64,000 nucleotides of DNA from Psychroflexus torquis ATCC 700755 (GTDB lineage Bacteria > Bacteroidota > Bacteroidia > Flavobacteriales > Flavobacteriaceae), in NCBI RefSeq assembly GCF_000153485.2, contig NC_018721.1:3596001-3660000 (forward strand), read 5' to 3'. A program made the position numbers and the translations under genes. Below the pieces are notes generated by a model, which did not search any database, had not been told where the DNA came from, and worked only from the letters and a program-made list of their open reading frames with translations. Of this stretch, positions 50,042 to 59,462 are shown piece after piece (position 1 is the first letter of the stretch; every line of letters begins with the position of its first letter).

Positions 50042-50806
50042 CTAATTTGACTTCTTAATAATTTCTTCAGCTAAACTTAAATAATTACTGGCTCCTTTAC
50101 TGGTTGCATCGTATTTAATAATGCTTTCACCATAACTAGGAGCTTCGCTTAAACGCACATTCCTTTGGATGATTGTTTCAAAAACCATATCATTAAAGTG
50201 TTTTTTCACTTCTTCCACCACTTGGTTGGATAAACGCAGTCTAGAATCATACATAGTCAGTAACAAGCCTTCAATGCTTAACTGATCGTTATGAATTTTT
50301 TGCACACTTTTAATAGTATTAAGCAATTTACCTAAACCTTCTAAAGCAAAATATTCACATTGAATAGGAATTAATACCGAATCTGAAGCAGTCAATGCAT
50401 TTAATGTTAATAAGCCTAAAGAAGGAGCACAATCGATAAGAATATAATCAAATTTAGACTTAATAGGTAGCAAAGCTTCTTTAAGCATGTATTCTCTTCG
50501 CTCAACATCTACAAGCTCAAGTTCAATGGCAACCAAATCAATGTGAGAAGGAATCAACTCCAAGTTTGGTGAATCAGTGTCCATAATGGCTTCTTCTGCT
50601 TTTTTGGTATGTTCTAAAATTTGGTAAGTTCCTATTTCTACTGTTTCAATATCAATGCCGAGTCCAGAGGTAGCGTTGGCTTGAGGATCTGCATCGATCA
50701 ATAGTACTTTTTTTTCCAAAACACCTAATGCAGCAGCTAGATTTACAGCTGTTGTAGTCTTACCTACACCGCCTTTTTGGTTTGCAATTGAAATTATCTT
50801 TCCCAT
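50042..50806 (-). CDS. parA: ParA family chromosome partition ATPase
   Basis: ParA is the nucleoid-bound ATPase that moves or positions ParB-parS complexes. The 254-residue protein has the deviant Walker A KGGVGKTTTA (11-20) with the signature first lysine, LLIDADPQANATSGLGI, the switch and Walker B region YILIDCAPSLGLLTLNAL, and a C-terminal region with NVRLSEAPSYGESIIKYD. It starts the parAB-DUF5683-dapB-lepB-WbqC run. The length is that of chromosomal ParA/Soj without an N-terminal extension. Confidence 0.97.
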   Translation of the reverse strand: MGKIISIANQKGGVGKTTTAVNLAAALGVLEKKVLLIDADPQANATSGLGIDIETVEIGTYQILEHTKKAEEAIMDTDSPNLELIPSHIDLVAIELELVDVERREYMLKEALLPIKSKFDYILIDCAPSLGLLTLNALTASDSVLIPIQCEYFALEGLGKLLNTIKSVQKIHNDQLSIEGLLLTMYDSRLRLSNQVVEEVKKHFNDMVFETIIQRNVRLSEAPSYGESIIKYDATSKGASNYLSLAEEIIKKSN

Positions 50807-50898
50807 AAAGTTTTTCGAATTTTCTGATGTAAAATTACAATTAATTGTAGCATGTCAACTTGCTCCAATTAATTATTATAACGATAGAAAGTTAGCAG

Positions 50899-51783
50899 TT
50901 ATTTCTTTTTTTGAGAGCGAATCATTGCTTCTAATTGGTCCCACATCTCAGGTGTCACCATTTCCAAAAGATTAAATTGACCAGCGCCTTTTAGCCACTC
51001 ACCACCATCAATGGTGATCACTTCTCCATTAAGGTAATGTGCAAAATCTGAAACTAAATAAGCGGCAAGATTAGCTAATTCTTGATGATCACCAACACGT
51101 TTAAGCGGTACTTTTTTAGCAAGATCAAATTTTTCTTTAAGATCTCCTGGTAATAATCTATCCCACGCCCCTTTAGTAGGGAATGGTCCTGGAGCAATCG
51201 CATTAAATCGAATTCCATATTTAGCCCATTCCACAGCCAATGATCTCGTCATGGCCAATACACCTGCTTTCGCAGTGGCGCTTGGGACAACATAACCAGA
51301 CCCTGTCCAGGCGTAAGTGGTCACTATATTAAGGACTGTTTTATTAGTTTGTTTTTTATCTATCCAATATTTACCTAAGGCAAGCGTACAATTTTTACTG
51401 CCCTTCAAAACAATATCAATGATAGTATCAAAGGCGTTTGTAGACAATCGTTCTGTTGGAGAAATGAAATTTCCCGCAGCATTATTTAAAAGAATATCAA
51501 CTTCACCAAAAGTGGTATGCGCTTGTTCTATCATATTCTCAACTTCATCATAGAGCCTCACATCACATTGAACAGGTAAACACTTACCGCCAGTTTCTTC
51601 TTCTAGAGTTTTTGCACTAGTCTTAAGTTTTTCTAAGTTTCTGCTGGTGATGACAACATTAGCTCCAAGCTCTAGAAAATAACGGGTCATAGACATACCC
51701 AGTCCGCTTCCACCTCCAGTTACTATAATTGTTTTGCCTTCTAAGGCATCATCTCGTAACATTTTCTTTTTAAAATCCATCAA
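50899..51783 (-). CDS. SDR family oxidoreductase, 2,4-dienoyl-CoA reductase-like
   Basis: The 294-residue protein has the NAD(P) loop TGGGSGLGMSM (22-32) and NNAAGNFISPTERLS. In place of the classical YxxxK motif it shows NIVTTYAWTGSGYVVPSATA followed by KAGV, the layout of mammalian DECR1-type 2,4-dienoyl-CoA reductases, where the Tyr and Lys are further apart. AIAPGPFPTKGAWDRL is also like DECR. The enzyme probably reduces 2,4-dienoyl-CoA with NADPH during oxidation of polyunsaturated fatty acids. It stands alone between parA and menA; no beta-oxidation genes are adjacent. Confidence 0.87.
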   Translation of the reverse strand: MMDFKKKMLRDDALEGKTIIVTGGGSGLGMSMTRYFLELGANVVITSRNLEKLKTSAKTLEEETGGKCLPVQCDVRLYDEVENMIEQAHTTFGEVDILLNNAAGNFISPTERLSTNAFDTIIDIVLKGSKNCTLALGKYWIDKKQTNKTVLNIVTTYAWTGSGYVVPSATAKAGVLAMTRSLAVEWAKYGIRFNAIAPGPFPTKGAWDRLLPGDLKEKFDLAKKVPLKRVGDHQELANLAAYLVSDFAHYLNGEVITIDGGEWLKGAGQFNLLEMVTPEMWDQLEAMIRSQKKK

Positions 51784-51844
51784 ATATTTTTTATCAATTT
51801 ACGAATTAAATCATCAAATTCAGTTTTTCCAATACTGCTTTCGG

Positions 51845-52759
51845 TTAAAATTCTAAGAATACTATCCAAAATAAAATAAAACCAAGTGCAAAGGTACTTA
51901 AAGCTACTTTTTTTAATTCAGGATCTAAGGTTTTAGGATCCGTATAGTGGTATATCTTCCTAAGATGAATTGCTAAAGGAACGAAGGCTAGCAAAGGTAG
52001 TAATATTAAATAGTAACTAGAATAGGAGTCTAGATTAAGAAAAATTACCATACATATGAAAGCCACAAGAATCAATGAGAAATGATAAATTTTTGCAAAT
52101 TTTTTCCCGCCTTTAACTACTAGAGTCATTTTTTTTGAATTGCGGTCACTCAATTCATCTCGCATATTGTTCAAATTCAAAACTGCGCTACTCAATAAAC
52201 CTATGCTAATTGCTGGTAAAAATAGCCAAACGTCTAATTGTTTTGTCATCAGAAAATTAGACCCTAAAACACTTACGATTCCAAAAAAAAGAAAGACAAA
52301 TATATCTCCTAAACCTTTATACCCATAAGCAGAATCGCCAACCGTGTACTTAATAGCGGCAATAATTGCAGAAACTCCTAAGCCAACAAATAGCAAACTC
52401 AGTAAAAAGTTTTCTTTTCCGAAACTAGTATAAATTAAGCTCAAGGCTAGTATGGCTGTTATAATTGCTGTTAAAATGATACCCTTCTTCATCTCCTTAG
52501 CAGAAATGGCTCCGCTTTGTAAAGCTCTCACAGGGCCAATTCGTTCATCGTTGTCGGTTCCTTTAATTCCATCGCCATAATCATTTGCGAAATTCGATAA
52601 AATTTGTAACCCCAAAGTTGTTGCAATGGCTAACCAGAAAATATATGTATCAAATTGATTGGACGGCAAAGCAAGAGAAGTCCCTACCAAAATTCCAGAT
52701 ATGGATAGTGGTAAGGTTCGTAATCTAGCTGCTGAAATCCAAGCTGCTGTTTTACTCAT
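51845..52759 (-). CDS. menA: 1,4-dihydroxy-2-naphthoate polyprenyltransferase
   Basis: MenA attaches the isoprenoid chain to dihydroxynaphthoate in menaquinone synthesis. The 304-residue membrane protein has eight or nine helices and the UbiA-type aspartate motif ILSNFANDYGDGIKGTDNDE near residue 55, plus a second, LNLNNMRDELSDRNSKKMTL, in the middle. AARLRTLPLSISGILVGTSL at the start is typical of MenA. It begins three bases after the purB stop region (purB ends at 52762), so the two are co-transcribed. Other men genes are outside the window. Confidence 0.94.
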   Translation of the reverse strand: MSKTAAWISAARLRTLPLSISGILVGTSLALPSNQFDTYIFWLAIATTLGLQILSNFANDYGDGIKGTDNDERIGPVRALQSGAISAKEMKKGIILTAIITAILALSLIYTSFGKENFLLSLLFVGLGVSAIIAAIKYTVGDSAYGYKGLGDIFVFLFFGIVSVLGSNFLMTKQLDVWLFLPAISIGLLSSAVLNLNNMRDELSDRNSKKMTLVVKGGKKFAKIYHFSLILVAFICMVIFLNLDSYSSYYLILLPLLAFVPLAIHLRKIYHYTDPKTLDPELKKVALSTFALGFILFWIVFLEF

Positions 52760-52761
52760 GT

Positions 52762-54099
52762 TTAAATTCCTGTATAATTGGAAGGCGTAATGGCTTTAAG
52801 TTCAGCCTTAATAATTCCAGATACGTCAAGTGTATCAATGAAAGATAAAATGCTTTTTTCGTCAATTTTAGAATGAGTTCTAGTCAATCCTTTTAGAGCT
52901 TCATAGGGATTTTCGAAACCTTCGCGTCTTAAAATCGTTTGTATAGCTTCCGCCACAACCGCCCAGTTGGCATTCAAATCTGCTTGTATTTTATCTGGAT
53001 TTAAAACTAATTTATCGAGTCCTTTTCCTGTGGATTGAAGTGCAATAAGCATATGACCTAGAGGTACCCCCAAATTTCTTAAAACTGTACTGTCTGTCAG
53101 GTCTCTTTGAAGTCTACTTATAGGTAGTTTTGCAGAGAGATGCTCTAGTAGAGCATTGGCAATACCTAAATTACCTTCAGAATTTTCAAAATCAATTGGG
53201 TTTACTTTGTGAGGCATTGCTGAAGATCCAATCTCACCTTTTTTTATCTTTTGTTTGAAGTAATCCATTGAAACATAGCTCCAAATATCCTTATTCAGAT
53301 CTAGTAAAATAGTATTAATTCGTTTCATAGCGTCAAAAGAGGAAGCCATGTTATCGTAATGTTCTATTTGAGTTGTTGGAAATGAATGTTTTAACTTAAG
53401 ACGTCTTTCTACGAAATCTTTTCCAAAAGCTTTCCAATCAATATTTGGATAAGCTACTTTATGCGCATTAAAATTACCTGTAGCTCCGCCAAATTTGGCA
53501 GACGATGGAATAGTTTTCAGTTGATTTAACTGTTCTTGAAGTCTCACTTCAAATACTTCAAACTCTTTGCCGAGTCGAGTAGGGGAGGCGGGTTGACCAT
53601 GAGTTCTTGCCAGCATAGGGATATCTTTCCACTCTTTTGCTTTTGTTTTAATTTTTTCTAAAATATCTTCCAATTGTGGAATATATACGTCCTGAACAGC
53701 CTCTAGCAAGGTTAAGGGGATAGCTGTATTGTTGATGTCCTGAGAGGTTAATCCAAAGTGAATAAATTCTTTAGAGGCTTTTAAATCTAAATTATCCATT
53801 CGATCTTTGATAAAATATTCTACAGCTTTTACGTCATGGTTGGTAATGCTTTCAATGGACTTAATTTTTTGAGCATCTTCTATACTGAAGTCTACATAAA
53901 TTGCTCTTAATTTTGGATATAGGGAAGAATCAAAGCTTTTTAGCTGTGGAAGTGGTAGTTCACATAGCGCTATAAAATACTCTATTTCTACCCTTACTCT
54001 ATATTTTATTAAAGCATGTTCGCTAAAGTACTTTCGGAGAGATTCAGTTTTGTTGGCATACCGGCCATCTATTGGGGAAATTGCATCAAGCGAATTCAT
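52762..54099 (-). CDS. purB: Adenylosuccinate lyase
   Basis: PurB acts twice in purine synthesis, releasing fumarate from SAICAR and from adenylosuccinate. The 445-residue protein shows AISPIDGRYANKTESLRKYF at the start, SIESITNHDVKAVEYFI, the FGLTSQDINNTAIPLTL region, the catalytic-base stretch ARTHGQPASPTRLGKEF and the signature GSSAMPHKVNPIDFENSEGN. These match the long E. coli-like PurB group. The gene is upstream of menA and downstream of the sirtuin gene, separated from it by about 110 bases with no clear terminator. Confidence 0.97.
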   Translation of the reverse strand: MNSLDAISPIDGRYANKTESLRKYFSEHALIKYRVRVEIEYFIALCELPLPQLKSFDSSLYPKLRAIYVDFSIEDAQKIKSIESITNHDVKAVEYFIKDRMDNLDLKASKEFIHFGLTSQDINNTAIPLTLLEAVQDVYIPQLEDILEKIKTKAKEWKDIPMLARTHGQPASPTRLGKEFEVFEVRLQEQLNQLKTIPSSAKFGGATGNFNAHKVAYPNIDWKAFGKDFVERRLKLKHSFPTTQIEHYDNMASSFDAMKRINTILLDLNKDIWSYVSMDYFKQKIKKGEIGSSAMPHKVNPIDFENSEGNLGIANALLEHLSAKLPISRLQRDLTDSTVLRNLGVPLGHMLIALQSTGKGLDKLVLNPDKIQADLNANWAVVAEAIQTILRREGFENPYEALKGLTRTHSKIDEKSILSFIDTLDVSGIIKAELKAITPSNYTGI

Positions 54100-54210
54100 G
54101 TAATATTATTTTATTTCGCTAGCAAATATAAGCTTTCATAATCATATTTTTATGGAATATAGGCTTACTTTTTATGGCTTTTCAAGTTATAGAATTCGAG
54201 TGTATGCTAT

Positions 54211-54888
54211 TTAAGCTAAAAGCTTTCGAACCAATTTATCTACTCCTGTGGTTGCTTTTTCAGCGTATATATGTACATCAGTTGATTCTGATATGGAGGG
54301 ATTGGGATCTATAAAATAAATAGGGGTAGAGGAGGGAGCGAAATCGATAAGTCCAGCGGCTGGATAAACCTGCATGGAGGTTCCAATAATGATAAGGAGA
54401 TCAGTTTGTTTTAAAATGTCAATTGCTTTTTCCATCATTGGTACGGCTTCTCCAAACCAAACCACATGTGGTCTTAATTGGTGATGGTGTTCACAAAAAT
54501 CTCCAAGATTTAAATCCTTCTTCCAATTATAAATAAGATGATGGTCAAAGGTGCTTCTGACTTTCATAAGTTCACCATGAAGATGAGTTACTTGGGAACT
54601 TCCAGCACGTTCATGAAGATCATCTACATTTTGAGTAATGATATCTACCTTAAATTTCGTTTCAAGATCTACTAAACGCTGATGTGCTAAATTGGGTTGA
54701 ACAGCTAGTAATTGCTGCCTCCTTTTATTATAAAAGTCTAAGACTAAACTAGGGTTTTTTTCAAAGGCTTGTGGTGTAGCAACTTGCATAACATCATGAC
54801 CTTCCCAGAGTCCGTCGTGGTCTCTAAAAGTCTTTACACCACTTTCTGCACTTATACCTGCTCCAGTAAGTATGCTGATGTGTTTCAA
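54211..54888 (-). CDS. cobB: Sir2-family NAD-dependent deacylase
   Basis: Sirtuins remove acyl groups from lysine using NAD. The 225-residue protein has GAGISAESGVKTFRDHDGLW (residues 9-28), ITQNVDDLHERAGS and the catalytic HLHGELMKVRS. After it, class III sirtuins normally carry two Cys pairs for zinc; here the region FDHHLIYNWKKDLNLGDFCE has only one Cys. QLRPHVVWFGEAVPM, typical of desuccinylase-like sirtuins, follows. It starts five bases before the upstream gene's stop region and is the second of a pair with the carboxypeptidase-like-domain gene. Confidence 0.9.
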   Translation of the reverse strand: MKHISILTGAGISAESGVKTFRDHDGLWEGHDVMQVATPQAFEKNPSLVLDFYNKRRQQLLAVQPNLAHQRLVDLETKFKVDIITQNVDDLHERAGSSQVTHLHGELMKVRSTFDHHLIYNWKKDLNLGDFCEHHHQLRPHVVWFGEAVPMMEKAIDILKQTDLLIIIGTSMQVYPAAGLIDFAPSSTPIYFIDPNPSISESTDVHIYAEKATTGVDKLVRKLLA

Positions 54889-54892
54889 ATTA

Positions 54893-55663
54893 TTATCTAT
54901 TAATGGCTCTGTATTCCTCGAAACAATTGCTTACAGCATCAAGCACTTGCAAATCGTTTGCAGTGGTAATAAAGTCTCGAGAATAATTGCATTTTTCCAA
55001 AACTTGATCTATGTCGTCTCTACTGATTTGTAAAACTGCGGAAAGGGTTTCACGGTCAAATTTATCTTGAAGGATATCCTTTATACTTTCGTTCATTTTC
55101 ATTTTTCGTAAACGTCGCATTTGCTTTTCTTTACTGCTAAATGTTTTGTAGAGTAAATCTGCAGGATTGGAAATAGATTGAAGTACTTTAGAAATAGCGC
55201 TTTTTTGGTAGTTGCCGCCTTCGTATGCATAATCTAAACCTGAAATACTGTATCTATAATTATCGTAGATAGGAATATTTCTGGCATCGATCTCCAAATA
55301 ACCAGTCAATTGGATTTCTTGAAGTTTTACTTCCTGAAGTGCGATTGCAGATTCTGTCATCTTGATTTTTACATCACCAAACTTAACCCAATCTTCAGTA
55401 ATTTTTACTTGAATAGATCTAAAACCTAAATAAGAAAGATAAATCGTATCACTAATATGAGCTTTCACATTAAATTGACCATCTTTATTAGTAATAGACC
55501 CTCTTACCGTATTGATATTTACAATATTTACGTTTTCCAAAGGTTTATCATTGGCAGCATTCATCACAATACCTGTTATGGTTTGAAGCTCTTTTTCTTG
55601 GCTACAAACTAAAGTGGTGAAAGTGATAATCACCAATAAACTTAAAATAGTTTTGAATCTCAT
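54893..55663 (-). CDS. Exported protein with carboxypeptidase-like regulatory domain
   Basis: The start at 55663 gives MRFKTILSLLVIITFTTLVC, a signal peptide; longer frames begin inside the terminator hairpin of the helicase gene (an ATG at 55669 is also possible). The mature protein starts with a CarboxypepD_reg-like beta domain: TITGIVMNAANDKPLENVNI, KDGQFNVKAHISDTIYLSYL. The rest (about residues 120-255) is helical and charged, with SISGLDYAYEGGNYQKSAIS. Bacteroidota have many such envelope proteins of unknown function. It is in one unit with the sirtuin gene, five bases away, with no evident functional tie. Confidence 0.82.
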   Translation of the reverse strand: MRFKTILSLLVIITFTTLVCSQEKELQTITGIVMNAANDKPLENVNIVNINTVRGSITNKDGQFNVKAHISDTIYLSYLGFRSIQVKITEDWVKFGDVKIKMTESAIALQEVKLQEIQLTGYLEIDARNIPIYDNYRYSISGLDYAYEGGNYQKSAISKVLQSISNPADLLYKTFSSKEKQMRRLRKMKMNESIKDILQDKFDRETLSAVLQISRDDIDQVLEKCNYSRDFITTANDLQVLDAVSNCFEEYRAINR

Positions 55664-55675
55664 ACTCATAAAAAT

Positions 55676-55712
55676 AGTCATTTTGAAGCGATTAGACAGC
55701 TTCAAAATGACT
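55676..55712 (-). terminator. Terminator after the DEAD-box helicase gene
   Basis: Perfect 14-bp arms AGTCATTTTGAAGC (55676-55689) and its complement (55699-55712) flank a nine-base loop. It follows the helicase stop and lies just before the next gene's start, which argues for the internal start codon of that gene. Confidence 0.85.
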
Positions 55713-55728
55713 TTTTTAGACCCTAAAT

Positions 55729-57489
55729 TTAGTTCTTTTTTCGTCTTCTTTCAAAAGAACTCTTAACGTTTGATCCTCCTGGTTTTTTACCTTTAAAATC
55801 GGAAGAATTATTCTTGTCAAATCGTTTTCTAGGTTTGCGATCTCGTGACTTATCGCCACCTTTTCTACCACCGCCACCACCGCCGCTCTTTTGATCTTTG
55901 GTGATCTCAACATTTACATGTCTACCTTTTAACATAAAGCTTTCAAAAACGCCCTCCACTTTTTCAACATCATCTGTCGCAACATTGAAGAATGAAAAGG
56001 TGTTTTTAACATCAACCTTAGCAACTCCATCACGATCTAGTTCCAACTGATCCTTTAGGAAGTCCTTCATCGACATCCAGTCGAAACCATCTTTCTCACC
56101 AATATTTATGAAAAATCGAGTTTCATCTCCGTAATCTTTTCCTGAGGAATAAGACTCATCAGCAGAGTGTTGAACTACTTTTGGAGCATTCTTATAATAA
56201 TTATGAAATCTTGAGAATTCAACAGAAAAGAATTTTTTAATAATATCTTCCTTGCTTAGTTCTTCAAATTCAGCTTCTAGATTTGGGATAAAAGGATCTA
56301 TTGCATGATTGATCTCAGTCTTTTTAATCTCGTCTGCCAAATGAAATAATTGACGTTTACAGATCTCATCTCCAGAAGGTAATTCCTCTTGAGTGAATTT
56401 CTGTCCGATCATTCTTTCAACTTGCTTAATCTTTCTCACTTCACTTTTAGTGACAATGACTAAAGATTTACCTTCTTTACCAGCACGACCAGTTCTTCCA
56501 CTTCGGTGAGTGTAAATTTCAATTTCGTCAGGGAGTTGGTAATTGATCACGTGTGTGATATCGTCTACATCAATTCCACGAGCAGCAACATCTGTTGCTA
56601 CTAACATTTGGATTTGCTTTCTTCTAAAACTGTTCATTACCATATCTCTTTGAGCCTGGCTCAAATCTCCATGTAAAGCAGAAGCGCTGTACCCATCTTC
56701 TATGAGTTTTTCAGCCACTTTTTGAGCGTCTCTTTTGGTTCTACAAAAGACAACAGCATAGATGTCTGGATTGGCATCAACCACACGTTTTACCGCGCTA
56801 TAACGATCTCTACCACCCACGATAAAATACTCGTGACTTACAGATTTTGTAGAGATATTTTTCTGGCCAACAGTGATCTCCTTTGGATTTTTCATGAATT
56901 TTTTAGCGATAATCGATACCTCTTTTGGCATCGTTGCACTAAATAACCATGTGTTTTTTTGATCGGAAGAATGGGACAGAATTTCTTTTATATCTTCAAA
57001 GAAACCCATGTTCAACATTTCATCCGCCTCATCCAAGATACATATACTGATATTTGAAATATCAATAATGTTTCTCTGGATCATATCTTTCATACGTCCA
57101 GGAGTCGCTACAATAATTTGTGCCCCTTTTTTAATTTGTCTGGCTTGATCAGTGATGCTCGCGCCTCCATATACAGCAACAGTACTTAGGTTTTGGTAGT
57201 ATTTTGAATACTGTTTTAGCTCGTTGGTGATTTGCATACACAATTCACGAGTTGGAGACAAAATTAAACCTTGTGTTTTTTTGGAATTGAGGTCAATGTT
57301 CTGAATGAGAGGAAAACCGAATGCGGCTGTTTTTCCTGTACCTGTCTGGGCAAGTGCAACCATATCGGTTGACTCTTCGAGTAAAACAGGAATTGTTTGT
57401 TCCTGTACTTCACTCGGGGACTCAAATCCTAAATCTTCGATTGCTCTCAAGATTTCAGGGCTTAAGCCTAATGATTCAAATGTAGTCAT
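55729..57489 (-). CDS. DEAD-box RNA helicase (DeaD/CsdA-like)
   Basis: The 586-residue protein has the helicase core: Q motif near residue 30, Walker A AQTGTGKTAA (47-56), ILDEADEMLNMGF with DEAD, the SAT motif in TWLFSATMPKE, ARGIDVDDITHVINYQLPDE and HRSGRTGRAGKEG. After the core, about residues 460-540 form a DbpA-type RNA-binding domain (FFINIGEKDGFDWMSMKDFL, FSFFNVATDDVEKVEGVF), followed by a basic tail rich in K, R and G. Such helicases act in ribosome assembly and RNA decay, often at low temperature. It ends in a strong terminator. Confidence 0.95.
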   Translation of the reverse strand: MTTFESLGLSPEILRAIEDLGFESPSEVQEQTIPVLLEESTDMVALAQTGTGKTAAFGFPLIQNIDLNSKKTQGLILSPTRELCMQITNELKQYSKYYQNLSTVAVYGGASITDQARQIKKGAQIIVATPGRMKDMIQRNIIDISNISICILDEADEMLNMGFFEDIKEILSHSSDQKNTWLFSATMPKEVSIIAKKFMKNPKEITVGQKNISTKSVSHEYFIVGGRDRYSAVKRVVDANPDIYAVVFCRTKRDAQKVAEKLIEDGYSASALHGDLSQAQRDMVMNSFRRKQIQMLVATDVAARGIDVDDITHVINYQLPDEIEIYTHRSGRTGRAGKEGKSLVIVTKSEVRKIKQVERMIGQKFTQEELPSGDEICKRQLFHLADEIKKTEINHAIDPFIPNLEAEFEELSKEDIIKKFFSVEFSRFHNYYKNAPKVVQHSADESYSSGKDYGDETRFFINIGEKDGFDWMSMKDFLKDQLELDRDGVAKVDVKNTFSFFNVATDDVEKVEGVFESFMLKGRHVNVEITKDQKSGGGGGGRKGGDKSRDRKPRKRFDKNNSSDFKGKKPGGSNVKSSFERRRKKN

Positions 57490-57557
57490 ATATATTTTAA
57501 AAATAAATGCAAAGGTATGTATTCCTATATTGGTAATGCCAATTTATTGTATTTATT

Positions 57558-58130
57558 TTATGCTTTCAAAAATTCTATAAGCTGTTGGAAGGCTAAACTC
57601 CTATGACTTATTTTATTTTTCTGATCCGATTGCATTTCAGCAAAAGTTTGTTTGTACCCTTTAGGTTTAAAAATAGGATCGTACCCAAATCCATGGTTTC
57701 CAGACTCTTCTTTCGTAATTTCTCCTTCACAAATCCCTGTAAATTGGTGTTCTACCCCTTGGTTTTTATAGTAAATAACTGTTTTAAACCTTGCCGATCT
57801 GTCTTTAAATTGTTCTAGATCCTCAAGGAGTTTTCTTTTGTTGGCGTCATCGTTTTTATCTTCTCCAGCATAGCGAGCCGATTTTATCCCAGGTTTACCG
57901 CCCAAGGCTTCCACTTCCAATCCTGTATCATCTGCAAAACAGGGATAATTGTATTTCTTCACAATTGCCTCAACTTTAATTTTTGCATTAGCTTCCATGG
58001 TACTTCCATATTCTTCAATGTCTTCCACATATCCTATATCGATTAGTGATTTAAGCTGAATGTGCTCAGGTAACAAGGCTTGAATTTCTTTTACCTTGTT
58101 TGGATTATGTGTAGCGAAAATAAGTGTCAT
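57558..58130 (-). CDS. rdgB: RdgB/HAM1 family non-canonical purine NTP pyrophosphatase
   Basis: This enzyme hydrolyses ITP, dITP and XTP to their monophosphates and keeps deaminated purines out of nucleic acids. The 190-residue protein shows FATHNPNKVKEIQALLP at the start, YNYPCFADDTGLEVEALGGK with the metal-binding pair, the KPGIKSARYAGE loop, and HGFGYDPIFKPKGYKQTFAE, and the late KNKISHRSLAF. It begins one base before the DUF58 stop (58131), so it ends the MoxR-DUF58 unit at its downstream side. The function is unrelated to the membrane cluster. Confidence 0.96.
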   Translation of the reverse strand: MTLIFATHNPNKVKEIQALLPEHIQLKSLIDIGYVEDIEEYGSTMEANAKIKVEAIVKKYNYPCFADDTGLEVEALGGKPGIKSARYAGEDKNDDANKRKLLEDLEQFKDRSARFKTVIYYKNQGVEHQFTGICEGEITKEESGNHGFGYDPIFKPKGYKQTFAEMQSDQKNKISHRSLAFQQLIEFLKA

Positions 58131-59462
58131 TTATAAAAGTCCTTTTGCTTTGATTTCTAAATATTTGTTGATAGTGTTTACAGATAGATCTTTAGGTTTT
58201 GTCAAGATGGCTTGTATGCCATTTTTTTCCAATTCCTTTACCATAAGCTTTTTGTTGTAAACGAATTCTTGAGCAATTGTTTTATCGTAAATCTCACTCA
58301 CTTTGCTTGTTTTAAGTGAAGCCATATCCTCCAATTCAGTATTTTGAAAGAAAATAACCACCAAAAGGTGAGATTTGGCAATAGCTCTAAGGTAGGGCAT
58401 TTGTCGTTTTAAACTGGTAATATGCTCAAAGTTTGTGTACAACATCAATAAACTACGCTGCGCAATCGTTCGTTTACAATTGGCATAGAGTCGATTAAAG
58501 TCAGAAACCGAAAAACCAGTATTTATTCCATATAAGGTTTCCAAAAGTGTATTTAAATGTGTTTTTTTGGAATTGGCAGGAACATAGTTACGTACTGTTT
58601 CTGCAAAAGTAAGCATCCCTACTTTGTCGTTTTTCTTTAGGACGATATTACTGAAGGCAAGTGAAGAATTTATCGCATAATCCAATAAAGATAAACCTTC
58701 AAAGGGCATTTTCATCACACGGCCAACATCAATGATGTTATATATGGGCTGTGATTTTTCATCTTGATATTGGTTTACCATCAAACGTCTATGCTTGGCT
58801 GTGGCCTTCCAATTGATCGTGCGAATATCGTCGCCTGTCACATAGTTTTTAATTTGCTCAAACTCCATGGTATGACCAATCTTCCTGATCTTTTTCATCC
58901 CATATTGGCTCATTTTCTGATCGATAGCCATAAAATCTAATGCTCTCATCTGCATAAAGGAAGGGTATACTTTTACCAAAGATTCATTTTCAAACCTAAA
59001 GCGCCTTTTGACTAACCTTAACTTTGTACTCACATAGCAGTTGAGAAAACCAAATCTATATTCACCCCTTTGAACTGGTGTTAAGGTATAAGAGAATTTA
59101 TCTTTTGAGTCTGCCTGTACAGTCCAAGATTTTAAGAAATCTCTCTTTTGAAATTGTTCCGGAATTTCATCTATAATATCCGTGTGGATTGTAAATGGAT
59201 AAAGATTGGTAAGTCGAATACGGACAGGATTGGCATCGCTATTCGAAAATTTATGAGCGACTTCCCGAGAAGCATAAAAACCATTTCTTCGGTAAAGTCT
59301 GTAAAGATCTATAGCGAAGACAATACTAAATACTACTATAAGTATAGTGCTAATGGTGAAGAGGCTATGAAACCAAAACGAAAGCAAATACAGCCCCGAA
59401 AAACCATAAAGGATTTTGAAGAAAGTTTGACCGAAATAAAGAGATGAAAAAAATTGACGCAC
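58131..59462 (-). CDS. DUF58 domain protein of the MoxR-associated cluster
   Basis: The 443-residue protein has two N-terminal membrane helices (about residues 10-55), a beta-rich middle, and the DUF58 motif RKIGHTMEFEQIKNYVTGDD, continuing RTINWKATAKHRRLMVNQYQ, then a von Willebrand A-like region with IDVGRVMKM and DYAINSSLAFSN. DUF58 proteins pair with MoxR AAA+ ATPases. Its start codon overlaps the MoxR stop at 59462, so the two are translationally coupled. The cluster is conserved in Bacteroidota but its client is unknown; a role in envelope protein assembly or oxygen tolerance is proposed by analogy with Bat proteins. Confidence 0.9.
   Translation of the reverse strand: MRQFFSSLYFGQTFFKILYGFSGLYLLSFWFHSLFTISTILIVVFSIVFAIDLYRLYRRNGFYASREVAHKFSNSDANPVRIRLTNLYPFTIHTDIIDEIPEQFQKRDFLKSWTVQADSKDKFSYTLTPVQRGEYRFGFLNCYVSTKLRLVKRRFRFENESLVKVYPSFMQMRALDFMAIDQKMSQYGMKKIRKIGHTMEFEQIKNYVTGDDIRTINWKATAKHRRLMVNQYQDEKSQPIYNIIDVGRVMKMPFEGLSLLDYAINSSLAFSNIVLKKNDKVGMLTFAETVRNYVPANSKKTHLNTLLETLYGINTGFSVSDFNRLYANCKRTIAQRSLLMLYTNFEHITSLKRQMPYLRAIAKSHLLVVIFFQNTELEDMASLKTSKVSEIYDKTIAQEFVYNKKLMVKELEKNGIQAILTKPKDLSVNTINKYLEIKAKGLL

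Noticed and set aside
49130..50806. parS sites around parAB
   Set aside because: No 16-bp palindrome resembling TGTTTCACGTGAAACA was seen near the genes.
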